NCBI GenBank assembly: GCA_021413825.1
Contig: JAIOPQ010000027.1
Location: forward strand, 25,087-89,086
Direction of reading: 5' to 3'
Source: Spirochaetia bacterium
GTDB lineage: Bacteria > Spirochaetota > Leptospiria > Leptospirales > Leptonemataceae
Length of the DNA stretch: 64,000 bases
Position 1 is the first letter of the stretch, and each line of letters starts with the position of its first letter. Of this stretch, positions 45,534 through 53,701 are shown piece by piece. The translations under genes and the position numbers were made by a program. The notes beneath the pieces are model-generated. The model saw nothing but the letters and a program-made list of their open reading frames with translations, made no database searches and was not told the origin of the DNA.

Positions 45534-47249
45534 ATGAATGCCAGGTTATTACAAGTCAGCATACTTCTGGGGGGGTTGATTTTTTTCGGAGCCTGCCCGG
45601 CATCAGGTGGGGGAAGCGACTCCACGGGGCTACTTGTCCTCCTGGGTCTTGGCGGAAGTAGCAGTGGCCCTACTCCCGTATACACGGTGTCTGGCACTGT
45701 CACAGGCCTTGCCGGTGGTGAAACCGTAACCGTTCAATTGAATGGAAGCGCGGCCAAAACCCTTTCCTCAAATTCATCGTTCACATTTGCCACGGAACTC
45801 AAGAACGCACAAACCTATTCAGTCCAGGTTTCAGGTGTTACGGGCGGCACCAACTGCATGGCCTCAAACAATACAGGAACAATTGCATCGTCTAACGTGA
45901 CAAATGTAAACGTGCATTGCAATGTCACAACAGCTCAATTGCGCGTCAACGTAACCGGCCTCTATGGAGGCAACACCGTAGTTTTTCAAAATAATGGATC
46001 AAACAATCTCTCGGTCACAACCAACGGGGTATCTAACTTTACAACGCTCGTCCCCGTAGGAGCAGGTTATAGCGTAATGGTAAGCACCCAGCCTGGGCCA
46101 AATTCGCAGACATGTACCCCGTCGGCGAATACCGGAACAATGGCCGCCGCCACCACAACGATCGCAGTAGCCTGTTCGCCAGATTACTTCACGATCAGTG
46201 GAACGTATTCGGGTCTCGCCGGTAGCGGCTTGCAGATTCGCGTCAACAATACGGGAGAGACTTTGACAAAAAGCGTTGGAACAACCGGCGCCTCAAATAC
46301 GATTACTTTCTCAACACCAGTAGCTGCAGGAACGAATTACGCAGTCGTCGTTTCGCAAAACCCATCCGTACTCAACCAGACATGCACAGTAACAAATGGA
46401 AGTGGAACAAATATCGCGGCCAATGTAACGAATGTGTCAGTTGCCTGCGTTACGAGCGCAATGAGCGTTGGCGGATCGATTTCCGGGATGTCTTCCGGTG
46501 ATTCAGTCGTGCTGCTACTCAATGGCGGAAGCAATCTATCCGTCCTGCAAGCATCTCCATCGTTCTCATGGAACGTTACGGATGGCACAGGGTATACCGT
46601 AAGCGTTATGACGCATGCAGCGGGCAAAACCTGCTCCGTTACAAACGGAACCGGAACCGTTGCCAGTGCAAACGTTACTAACATAACGGTAAGTTGCGCA
46701 TTCAATACGTATACTGTTGGCGGAAATGTTTCCGGGCTTTGCACAGGCCAATCGATTACCGTCCTGAACAATTCTGGAAACGGTCAGACTGTAAGTGGCA
46801 GCGGCTCATTTACCTTCCCGGCACAAAACGACCTGTCTAGCTACAGCGTAACGGTTTCTTCTGGATCGGTTCCGAGCGGGGTCTCGTGTAACGTCACTAG
46901 CGGCTCTTCAAACGTTGCAGGTGCCAATGTTACAAATGTGGCAGTTGCATGCAGCGGCTGTATGTCCTGTGCTGGTTCAGCCACAATGACAGTGAATTGG
47001 AGTGCAAGTAGATCGTATGATGTTACAACTGCTTCAGGCGGCGGTCATAAGATTTACTTTGCAACCAGTACCGGCGTAACCACGTCGAGCGCTGGCTTTA
47101 AAGATATTCCAAATACAACTTCAACTACCCAGGGCGTGATCACTGGAAGAAGCACAGGTTGTACCTACTTCGTTAAAATTCTACCTTACAGCAGTATCAA
47201 TTCAACCGGAGGCACACTCTCAGGAGAGAGTTCCATCACAATACCTTGA
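45534..47249 (+). CDS. Repeat-containing surface lipoprotein
   Basis: The 571-residue protein has a good ribosome-binding site (GGGGAAGA) and a lipoprotein signal ending LIFFGAC (Cys21). A post-cysteine hydrophobic patch LLVLLGLGG follows. Residues 50 to about 475 are five tandem beta-rich repeats of 80-90 residues. Each starts like VSGTVTGLAGGETVTVQLNG and ends with a cysteine after VTNV.V (for example NVTNVSVAC), with a second cysteine about 25 residues earlier. That pairing suggests one disulphide per repeat. The C-terminal ~95 residues are fibronectin III-like (ATMTVNWSASRSYDV..YFVKILPYSS). It is probably a surface-exposed, binding or spacer protein. The subtilase gene starts 26 bp after its stop, so they are in one operon. 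Confidence 0.82.
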   Translation: MNARLLQVSILLGGLIFFGACPASGGGSDSTGLLVLLGLGGSSSGPTPVYTVSGTVTGLAGGETVTVQLNGSAAKTLSSNSSFTFATELKNAQTYSVQVSGVTGGTNCMASNNTGTIASSNVTNVNVHCNVTTAQLRVNVTGLYGGNTVVFQNNGSNNLSVTTNGVSNFTTLVPVGAGYSVMVSTQPGPNSQTCTPSANTGTMAAATTTIAVACSPDYFTISGTYSGLAGSGLQIRVNNTGETLTKSVGTTGASNTITFSTPVAAGTNYAVVVSQNPSVLNQTCTVTNGSGTNIAANVTNVSVACVTSAMSVGGSISGMSSGDSVVLLLNGGSNLSVLQASPSFSWNVTDGTGYTVSVMTHAAGKTCSVTNGTGTVASANVTNITVSCAFNTYTVGGNVSGLCTGQSITVLNNSGNGQTVSGSGSFTFPAQNDLSSYSVTVSSGSVPSGVSCNVTSGSSNVAGANVTNVAVACSGCMSCAGSATMTVNWSASRSYDVTTASGGGHKIYFATSTGVTTSSAGFKDIPNTTSTTQGVITGRSTGCTYFVKILPYSSINSTGGTLSGESSITIP

Positions 47250-47275
47250 TGGAACGCCTCGGAGGATTACAGAAT

Positions 47276-49144
47276 ATGAAACAAATTGCTAACAAAACCA
47301 CACTCTTGAGAATACTCTTCGTCCTGATTCTTTCCGGGGCAGCACTCTGGGCACAGCCGCAGCGTGATATGCGCGCCGGTGCACCTCTTCCGCAGATGGT
47401 TGCGGATGAAGTTATCGTAAAATACAAATCGCATGTCTCTCAATTCGCTGCAGAAGTTCAAACGCAACGAATTGCAAATTCAGCGGTTCGTGTTTTGCAG
47501 CATACTCCGGATGAGCAAGGACCTATGGTCGTAGCCAAAATCCAGCCTGGGCAAAGTATCCCCGAGGCAGTATACATGATGTCGCGCAGCTCTGACGTCG
47601 AATACGCTCAGCCAAACTACATCTACCATGCAACAGCAGTTCCAAACGATACCGAATATGGAAAACTCTGGGGACTAAAAAACACGGGACAATCGGTTTC
47701 TGGCGCAACCTACTCAACGAACAACCCTGGTACGTCAGGTCGTGATATTGATGCACAATCTGCCTGGGATATCATTACCGATTGCAGCTCAGTTACAGTC
47801 GCTGTGATTGATAGTGGTGTGAACTATAACAATGAAGATCTAACTGCAAATATGGTAAACGGATCGTTTACATGTCCGGGTGGCACAGGTTCACGTGGAT
47901 GTGATTTTGTGGGAACAGGAGACAATGATCCGATGGATTTTAACGGACATGGGACTCATGTTGCCGGAACCATTGGTGCGGTCGGAAATAATTCAACAGG
48001 GATTGCAGGTGTCTGTTGGGGCGCCAGGATTCTGGCCGTGCGTGTGCTCGATGCATCGGGCAGTGGAACCACTGCAGATATTGTAGAAGGGGTCAATTTC
48101 GCCGCTGCAACTGGCGTTGGAAATGGGAACGCAAAAGTGATCAACATGTCTCTTGGCGGATCAACTTCTGACTCCGCATTCAATACAGCACTTACCACGG
48201 CACAAACTAACGATGTGGTCGTTGTAGTTGCCGCCGGAAACTCCACGCAAAATCACAATACAACCGCTGGCTACCCTTGCGATTACACACAAAGCAACAT
48301 ACTCTGCGTTGCAGCTGCCGATCAAACATACGGGATTGCTTCGTTCTCTGACTTTGATTCTAACTCTACGGCAGCGAGTCGCAAAGTAGACATTGCAGCA
48401 CCGGGCGTGAATATCCGGAGCACTTACTTTGGGACAACAACTACAATCACAGATACATTTTCATCTGGATGGACGTATTCCGGCGGTGGCTGGACAGCGG
48501 GCACGTGCTCCAGCGTAAGCGTATTAACTGATCCAGGAACATGGTGCTCAAGTACTACGCCAGTCGGCAACAGCCGTGACGATAGAGCGTACAAAGTATT
48601 TAACCTTTCCGGATACAACGCCGCAACACTTACGACGTATCTCTACATCGATCTTACTCATGCAGGGGATATCTTTAAGACAGGCTACAAGGCCGCAGGT
48701 GGTGATCCATTTGCTGGCGGTGGCGCAGGAAACCAATTCACAGGATCCACACACGGAAGTGGATCCATAACAAGCGACATTTCCACATGCAACGCCTCTA
48801 CATGTACGGTTGGATTTCAACTTGTAACAGACGGGACCACCAACACCAGCGGCGATGGTATTGCAGTTGCATCGTTTTCGATCAACGGACAGACGGTTAC
48901 TACAAATGCATATGCAATAGAGAATGGAACATCGATGGCTTCGCCGCATGTTGCGGGAATTGCAACCATGCTTCGAGCCAGAAATCCTAACTATACCTAT
49001 ACGGATGTAATCAATGCAATCATGAACGGTGGAGACGCTGCCAGTGCATTCGCGAGTAACACGAAGAGCGGTAAAGTGGCCGATGCAATGGGCTCGCTAA
49101 AGTACATCCCGACTCCTGCGACGCCAAGTCTGAGCAGTCCATGA
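47276..49144 (+). CDS. Secreted subtilisin-like serine protease (S8) with inserted beta domain
   Basis: ATG 47276 (MKQIANKTTLL) is preceded by GGAGG and opens a signal peptide (ILFVLILSGAALWAQ), giving 622 residues. An inhibitor I9-type propeptide (DEVIVKYKSHV to VEYAQPNYIYH) precedes the catalytic domain. The triad is Asp in VAVIDSGVN (D179), His in NGHGTHVAG (H225) and Ser in NGTSMASPHVAG (S553). The oxyanion Asn is in VVAAGNST. About 150 residues between the Asn and Ser (TFSSGWTYSGGGWTAG to GIAVASFSING) form an extra jelly-roll-like insert. No sorting domain follows, and it ends in a proline-rich tail. The last bases overlap the small inhibitor-like lipoprotein gene (ATGA). Confidence 0.92.
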   Translation: MKQIANKTTLLRILFVLILSGAALWAQPQRDMRAGAPLPQMVADEVIVKYKSHVSQFAAEVQTQRIANSAVRVLQHTPDEQGPMVVAKIQPGQSIPEAVYMMSRSSDVEYAQPNYIYHATAVPNDTEYGKLWGLKNTGQSVSGATYSTNNPGTSGRDIDAQSAWDIITDCSSVTVAVIDSGVNYNNEDLTANMVNGSFTCPGGTGSRGCDFVGTGDNDPMDFNGHGTHVAGTIGAVGNNSTGIAGVCWGARILAVRVLDASGSGTTADIVEGVNFAAATGVGNGNAKVINMSLGGSTSDSAFNTALTTAQTNDVVVVVAAGNSTQNHNTTAGYPCDYTQSNILCVAAADQTYGIASFSDFDSNSTAASRKVDIAAPGVNIRSTYFGTTTTITDTFSSGWTYSGGGWTAGTCSSVSVLTDPGTWCSSTTPVGNSRDDRAYKVFNLSGYNAATLTTYLYIDLTHAGDIFKTGYKAAGGDPFAGGGAGNQFTGSTHGSGSITSDISTCNASTCTVGFQLVTDGTTNTSGDGIAVASFSINGQTVTTNAYAIENGTSMASPHVAGIATMLRARNPNYTYTDVINAIMNGGDAASAFASNTKSGKVADAMGSLKYIPTPATPSLSSP

Positions 49145-49479
49145 TGCGCAGAATTACAACGGGAGTGTTAATGTTGATTTGTCTGGCAGGTTGTGTGGAA
49201 GCACGGCCGGAAAGAACTCCAAACAATAATCGTAACAATCCATTGCAACAGGATCGCGTTCCAGGTGAATACATTGTAACTACAATGGGTGACTGTGCTG
49301 AAGCGTGTGTGCGAACACTGGCCACTGAATTTTCAATTTCAGAAATAGAAAAAATCAGTGTTGATTCTTATCGAATCAAACTGGGAAAGGATCCTGGACT
49401 GGAAATTCTGAGTCAGAAGCTGATGGCCTCAAAACGCATCAAGGCTGTGCAGCCAAACTTTCGGTATCGAATGAATTAG
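49141..49479 (+). CDS. Stand-alone inhibitor I9-like lipoprotein
   Basis: The 112-residue protein has a classical lipobox, LICLAGC (Cys18), and after a short Asn-rich spacer a single ~70-residue domain. This domain parallels the propeptide of the upstream subtilase: GEYIVTT versus DEVIVKY at the start, and IKAVQPNFRYR versus VEYAQPNYIYH at the end. Two cysteines (GDCAEACVRT) may form an extra disulphide. The likely role is a membrane-anchored inhibitor or folding helper for the protease, since the genes overlap by 4 bp and are translationally coupled. The I9 assignment is by eye and the function is inference. Confidence 0.75.
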   Translation: MMRRITTGVLMLICLAGCVEARPERTPNNNRNNPLQQDRVPGEYIVTTMGDCAEACVRTLATEFSISEIEKISVDSYRIKLGKDPGLEILSQKLMASKRIKAVQPNFRYRMN

Positions 49480-50108
49480 GAATTGAATCGAAAGATTGGA
49501 TCAAGGTCGTTGATCTCATGCATCATGACGTTTAGATCCGTGATGATTCCGTTTTCCAGTCCGTATGCCCAACCGTGAATTTTAAGTCCCCGATTTTTCC
49601 AGGCTTTTTGAACCATACTGGTTTTGGCAAGATTGTGCACCTGTTCCATTACATTTAATTCTACTAAACGATTGGCCCGCTTGTGCGAATCTTCAATATT
49701 ACCCAGCTCCGTGGCGTGCTTTGCATAGACTTCTTTGATATTGCACAGCCACTTATTTACCATGCCATGATCTTGATTGTCCATGGCATAACGCACTCCG
49801 CCACAACCATAATGTCCACAGACGATTACGTGCTTAACCTGAAGAACTTCCAGGCTGTACTGGAGCACGCTGAGCATATTCAAATCCGTATGTACAACCA
49901 TGTTTGCAATGTTACGATGAACAAAAATCTCTCCGGGTTCCGTTCCGGTGATTTCATTGGCGGGAACTCTGCTGTCTGAACAACCTATCCAGAGAAATTC
50001 CGGATTCTGCAATTCTGCTAAATGGCTGAAGTAATTGGGGTTCTCTTCAACGCGGTGCCGCGCCCAATCTTTATTATTTTGCAAAAGCTTCTGGTAAGAA
50101 TCACTCAT
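49476..50108 (-). CDS. can: Beta-class carbonic anhydrase
   Basis: The 210-residue enzyme interconverts carbon dioxide and bicarbonate in the cytoplasm. The zinc ligands are visible: Cys43 and Asp45 in IGCSDSRVP, His99 and Cys102 in CGHYGCGGV. HRNIANMV (65-71) is the usual companion motif. Length and motifs fit the Can/CynT group. It converges with the inhibitor-like lipoprotein gene, with 4 bp of stop-codon overlap, and is divergent from the FecR lipoprotein gene. Confidence 0.94.
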   Translation of the reverse strand: MSDSYQKLLQNNKDWARHRVEENPNYFSHLAELQNPEFLWIGCSDSRVPANEITGTEPGEIFVHRNIANMVVHTDLNMLSVLQYSLEVLQVKHVIVCGHYGCGGVRYAMDNQDHGMVNKWLCNIKEVYAKHATELGNIEDSHKRANRLVELNVMEQVHNLAKTSMVQKAWKNRGLKIHGWAYGLENGIITDLNVMMHEINDLDPIFRFNS

Positions 50109-50172
50109 TCAAATGTACACTTCAAAAAAAATTGGATGGCCAAGGAACGGGGGACCACTGTCCAATCGTCAA

Positions 50173-51222
50173 ATGGTTCAATTTTCTCGCACCAACTTTC
50201 TTATCTCAATCGTCGCAATCGCCCTTCTCGCGCCAGGATGCAAGAAGAAGCCACGCGATCTTCAGGGCCTTGTACTCACGGCGATCCGCGGTACCATTGA
50301 AGTCACTGATAACAAGAATATCAAAAAGGCACTGGAGTCGGCTGCTCTCTACACGCGGGATGCGATTCTGATGCCAGGGTATTCCATCAAGACAGGGGAC
50401 GATGCACAGGTAGATATGGATTTTTCAGAGAGCATTCGCCTTCGCATTGGCGAAGCCACTTCCATGCGGCTTGAAGCTGCTAAGTGTTTGAAACACAAGG
50501 GCTACACACGTTTACAACTACATCTTGACAGCGGCAAAGTATTCTCAGTCGGCAAAAAGCTCTCGTCTAACTCCCGCATTACTATCGTCACGCCAACATC
50601 AGTGGTGGGAGTTCGTGGAACTGAATTCATGGTGCGGGAAGAAAATGGCAAGAGCGTTACACTTGTCCGGGAGGGATCCGTTGAAGTTTCAGATGAGGCG
50701 CTAAACGTCATTAAGATCGTAGAAGCAGATCAGAAAGCAGAGATCGATTCCAATGGAGAAATCCGGGTTGTTGCACAAACGGAAGAAGACCGTAAGGAAG
50801 TGCAGAGCCTTGGAACGGATATCGCATCGATTACCGAATCTGGACGCCAGGGGATTCAAGACTTGATCGATCAGTTCGAAGAACAGAAAATTCTAATTCA
50901 GCAAACAATTGAAGAACAGAAGCAATCTGATGCAGAGACCATGCAAACGCAGAAAGATCAAGATAAGGATCTAATCAAGAATCAGGTTGAAAGCGACAGG
51001 CAGCTCCTCAAGGAACAGATCGAACGTGATCGCGCCAGTATGGAAGAAATGCGGGGCAAAATCCAGGCCGAAGCCAGCCAGCTGCAGGAAACTGGCAAAC
51101 AAGATCAAAGCAAGATTCAAAGCGAAGGGAAGCAAGGAATCGATCAAATCAAACAGAACTCCCCTGCTCGCACGCAGGATGCTACCAAAAGCGAACTAGA
51201 GAAACTCAAGAATCCGCAATGA
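50173..51222 (+). CDS. FecR-domain lipoprotein with long coiled-coil tail
   Basis: I prefer ATG 50173 (MVQFSRTNFL), which opens a lipoprotein signal ending LLAPGC (Cys23); the upstream ATG at 50113 would bury it. A FecR domain follows (about 30-190; LTAIRGTIEVTDN, ILMPGYSIKTGDDAQVDMDF, ITIVTPTSVVGVRGTEFMV, VTLVREGSVEVSD). The last ~120 residues are a highly charged coiled coil (QKILIQQTIEEQKQSDAETM, LLKEQIERDRASMEEMRGKI). FecR-domain lipoproteins such as LipL45 are known in Leptospira, so this is probably an envelope protein related to that group. The coiled coil may reach the peptidoglycan, which is inference. Confidence 0.8.
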   Translation: MVQFSRTNFLISIVAIALLAPGCKKKPRDLQGLVLTAIRGTIEVTDNKNIKKALESAALYTRDAILMPGYSIKTGDDAQVDMDFSESIRLRIGEATSMRLEAAKCLKHKGYTRLQLHLDSGKVFSVGKKLSSNSRITIVTPTSVVGVRGTEFMVREENGKSVTLVREGSVEVSDEALNVIKIVEADQKAEIDSNGEIRVVAQTEEDRKEVQSLGTDIASITESGRQGIQDLIDQFEEQKILIQQTIEEQKQSDAETMQTQKDQDKDLIKNQVESDRQLLKEQIERDRASMEEMRGKIQAEASQLQETGKQDQSKIQSEGKQGIDQIKQNSPARTQDATKSELEKLKNPQ

Positions 51223-51429
51223 CGGGTTTTCCCATCGTCATAGTAACACAAAGCTGTGACATGATCGGTTGACAATTTTGCGCTTTCTGCTAGCGATGGC
51301 CTCGGTTCGGGGCCGGCAATCCGTCGCGCAAAATCCTCTGTCACCTTTCTCCCACCTCCGGAAAGAAGAAACCACCCACGGGGGTGGGAAAATCATGTCC
51401 AAATTCGGACGCGAGGGGCCGGATGAGAC

Positions 51430-51460
51430 AAAAAAAACCCCGGGGATTAAGCCGGGGTTT
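51430..51460 (-). terminator. Terminator of the LipL21-like gene
   Basis: AAACCCCGG (51435-51443) and CCGGGGTTT (51452-51460) form a perfect 9-bp stem with an 8-nt loop. On the minus strand the stem is followed by a run of eight T (complement of 51430-51437). It lies 20 bp after the stop of the LipL21-like gene. Confidence 0.9.
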
Positions 51461-51479
51461 CTATTTGAATCTGAACTAA

Positions 51480-52076
51480 TCAGGGAGTAGCTTCGGCAGA
51501 TGCTTTCTCAGCACTTGCTTCGAAACCTTTTTGTCCACCTGGATATTTCAGAACACCAACGCACTGGCACTGATCCCAGGTTTCAGCCTGGCCTGCAACA
51601 GTACAAACGCCTGTGCCTTGATCAAGTGAGCAGCAGTTGTAGATTGAAACACCGCGAATCAAACCTTTGTTTTGTGCGATGATCACCTGGCCAGTAGACT
51701 GACCATTCTTTACACCAGAAGCTTGTTCCAGATATTCACCGAGGATCTTAGCAAGACCGTCAGATGAGATCTGATCCTTGGCTGCTTTACGGCAAGTCGA
51801 CTGCTTCATGGCTACCATGCCCTTGTCGATTGCGTCTTGCGCTGCTGCAGCACTGAACTTCATGTAAAGATAGTCTTTTGGCTTGTCGTCCAGGCAATAT
51901 TGAGCAGGGCTCTGCCGTTGCAGTGCCTTTGCAGCATCCGGAGCGCACGCCCAACCTTCAAAGATCCATCCATCTGGACCTGTGCTTGTAGCATCGTTAC
52001 GTGCATCACCGCGCGCCGTGCAATAAACAGTCAGGCCAGATAGGGCGATCGCACCGATCAAAAACCATTTCTTCAT
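51480..52076 (-). CDS. LipL21-like outer-membrane lipoprotein
   Basis: The 198-residue lipoprotein has a signal ending SGLTVYC (Cys19) and an AGGAGA ribosome-binding site. The mature part parallels LipL21 of Leptospira along its length: GWIFEGWAC, KDYLYMKFS, MKQSTCRKAAKDQ, VIIAQNKGLIRGVSIYNC and WDQCQCVGVLKYPGG. LipL21 is an abundant surface-associated lipoprotein reported to bind peptidoglycan. This homologue carries extra cysteines (CAPD, YNCCSLDQGTGVC), suggesting additional disulphides. It has its own strong terminator and stands alone, consistent with high independent expression. I leave the symbol empty because orthology cannot be proved by eye. Confidence 0.8.
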   Translation of the reverse strand: MKKWFLIGAIALSGLTVYCTARGDARNDATSTGPDGWIFEGWACAPDAAKALQRQSPAQYCLDDKPKDYLYMKFSAAAAQDAIDKGMVAMKQSTCRKAAKDQISSDGLAKILGEYLEQASGVKNGQSTGQVIIAQNKGLIRGVSIYNCCSLDQGTGVCTVAGQAETWDQCQCVGVLKYPGGQKGFEASAEKASAEATP

Positions 52077-52135
52077 AGACTTCTCCTGTCCCCTAAAATT
52101 GTTGTGATGGAAAGCCTCGAGGGATTTCCCCGTCC

Positions 52136-53701
52136 TTGATCAGACGAACCATTCCACGCCTGCGTTCAAGAAAAATTCATTTTGCGCGCGCGCTTTTTGC
52201 GCCATTATCGGGGTTTTGCCTCGTTCTGATGCTTTTTGCCCGGCCGCTCTGGGCAATGCCAGATGAATGCAGGCTCTCAGCCAGCGATTGCCACTATCCA
52301 TTTCCTGATGATCGCTGGATGCAGAAGTCGGACAGAAGTCCAACCGGCCGAATTTGGCGGAACAAAGACAAAGAGGGCTACACCGGTCTCTGGGCTATCG
52401 CTCGCGCTGACGGATTCAGTCCTGATTCACATATCTGGGTTGAAACGCCCTGCGAGGTAACTGGCACTTTTCCAATGCGAATGGCCGGGTCCGCGGATGC
52501 ATTTCTTCTATGGAACAGTTCCACGGAAAAAAGCGCGCCCATGCTCGTAAGATTGCATCGCGGAGAGCTCTGTTTGTTTGAAGTTATCCCGGAACACATA
52601 TTGAGACCCGGTGACGTTTACTTGTTAATAATTCGGGACCTGCGTGATAAAAAGGGCAGAGCGCTCGAGTTATCCCGTACGTTCGAAGAACGCGATGCTC
52701 GCGAGGCTATCTTTGCTGAAAGAAATCAAGCTGTGCCAGGATTTGTGAATCGTTATGCGATTCAAACGATTGTCCAGGTTACTGTGCGATCGTTCGAAAA
52801 CCTATTGGGCCCATTGCTTCATTTGAGAAACTCCGTTCTTGCTTACACAGAAGGCGAAGACCTTACCCCAGATATCACGGAAGTAACCAGAACTGGAAAT
52901 GAGCTGATGGTGCATGGAACCGTGAGCTTGCCTTTGCTTTGTGAGAACGATTTATTCGGTCATTGCAGATTTAAACCGGATGCGTCCGGAAAAATCGAAT
53001 ACAATCGCAGCACAGTCAAACGACCTTTCTTTGTGCGCCTGCCCTCCTCTTCAGTAGAACGTGGGCTTTTCATTCCAGCGGGATCATTTCATGACGCCCT
53101 GAATGCCGCGTCTATTAGTGGCTCCGAAAAAATCATGCGTGAAAGCAAAACAGCGCTCTTTGGCTTTCGCGATCAACAAACATTTCTTGATTCCAACCTT
53201 AAGCCGCTCCAGGGATTATCTAGCCCAATTCCTGGGTTTGCACTTGGAGCCAGTGATCAAAATCGCCTGACGGCCATGCCAGATAGAGATGCTGTGCGAA
53301 TCATTCATGGCATACTCCTGACACGGATGATGCAAATACGATTTTCTCAATCTTTGAATTCAAAATACCACACAAACGTTCATATCAGCCGACTCAATGG
53401 TCTTGCTTTAGAGCAAGAGAAGGATGCCCTTGCCCTGGCTATGAACCCGTTTATTAGATCGCTAGTAATCATTCATTCTGAACCGATTAAACGCGCACCC
53501 CCATTCGGGCAGGCTGGCTCTTTTCCAGAGAAGGAATATGTCCATTTGTTCTGGGATGGCTTGCATTTCCCAAACTACGAGCCCCTACTTCGTGAGCGAA
53601 AGGCAATTCCTGATACGCCAACCCAGAAGATACTTCGCGTGCAAAGTATTCTCTTTAAAGAGGATCTGGAGACTATCGTAAACTTTCTGAGGGAAAGGTG
53701 A
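52136..53701 (+). CDS. Exported protein of unknown function
   Basis: The 521-residue protein has a long basic N-terminus and a signal segment (ALFAPLSGFCLVLMLFARPLWAM). The mature start, CRLSASDCHYPFPDDRWM, and later RADGFSPDSHIWVE distantly recall the N-terminal region of bacterial virulence-factor lipases (PFPxD and DGFS motifs). I see no clear GxSxG nucleophile, so it may be an inactive relative or something else. The C-terminal part is mixed alpha/beta. Its stop overlaps the GTG start of the DUF2079 gene by 4 bp, so the two should work together at the membrane. Confidence 0.65.
   Translation: MIRRTIPRLRSRKIHFARALFAPLSGFCLVLMLFARPLWAMPDECRLSASDCHYPFPDDRWMQKSDRSPTGRIWRNKDKEGYTGLWAIARADGFSPDSHIWVETPCEVTGTFPMRMAGSADAFLLWNSSTEKSAPMLVRLHRGELCLFEVIPEHILRPGDVYLLIIRDLRDKKGRALELSRTFEERDAREAIFAERNQAVPGFVNRYAIQTIVQVTVRSFENLLGPLLHLRNSVLAYTEGEDLTPDITEVTRTGNELMVHGTVSLPLLCENDLFGHCRFKPDASGKIEYNRSTVKRPFFVRLPSSSVERGLFIPAGSFHDALNAASISGSEKIMRESKTALFGFRDQQTFLDSNLKPLQGLSSPIPGFALGASDQNRLTAMPDRDAVRIIHGILLTRMMQIRFSQSLNSKYHTNVHISRLNGLALEQEKDALALAMNPFIRSLVIIHSEPIKRAPPFGQAGSFPEKEYVHLFWDGLHFPNYEPLLRERKAIPDTPTQKILRVQSILFKEDLETIVNFLRER

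Noticed and set aside
46337-46771. 144-residue minus-strand ORF opposite the repeat lipoprotein
   Set aside because: Mirror of the beta-rich Val/Thr repeats; no start signal or family.
48548-48949. Minus-strand ORF of 133 residues rich in cysteine, opposite the subtilase gene
   Set aside because: It lies wholly within a well-supported protease gene; the cysteine content results from codon composition on the opposite strand.
51370-51395. Hairpin CCACCC-N4-GGGTGG after the FecR gene
   Set aside because: On the plus strand it is followed by AAAA and not by a T-run, and on the minus strand only by TTTC, so it is not a convincing terminator for either neighbour. Left unannotated.
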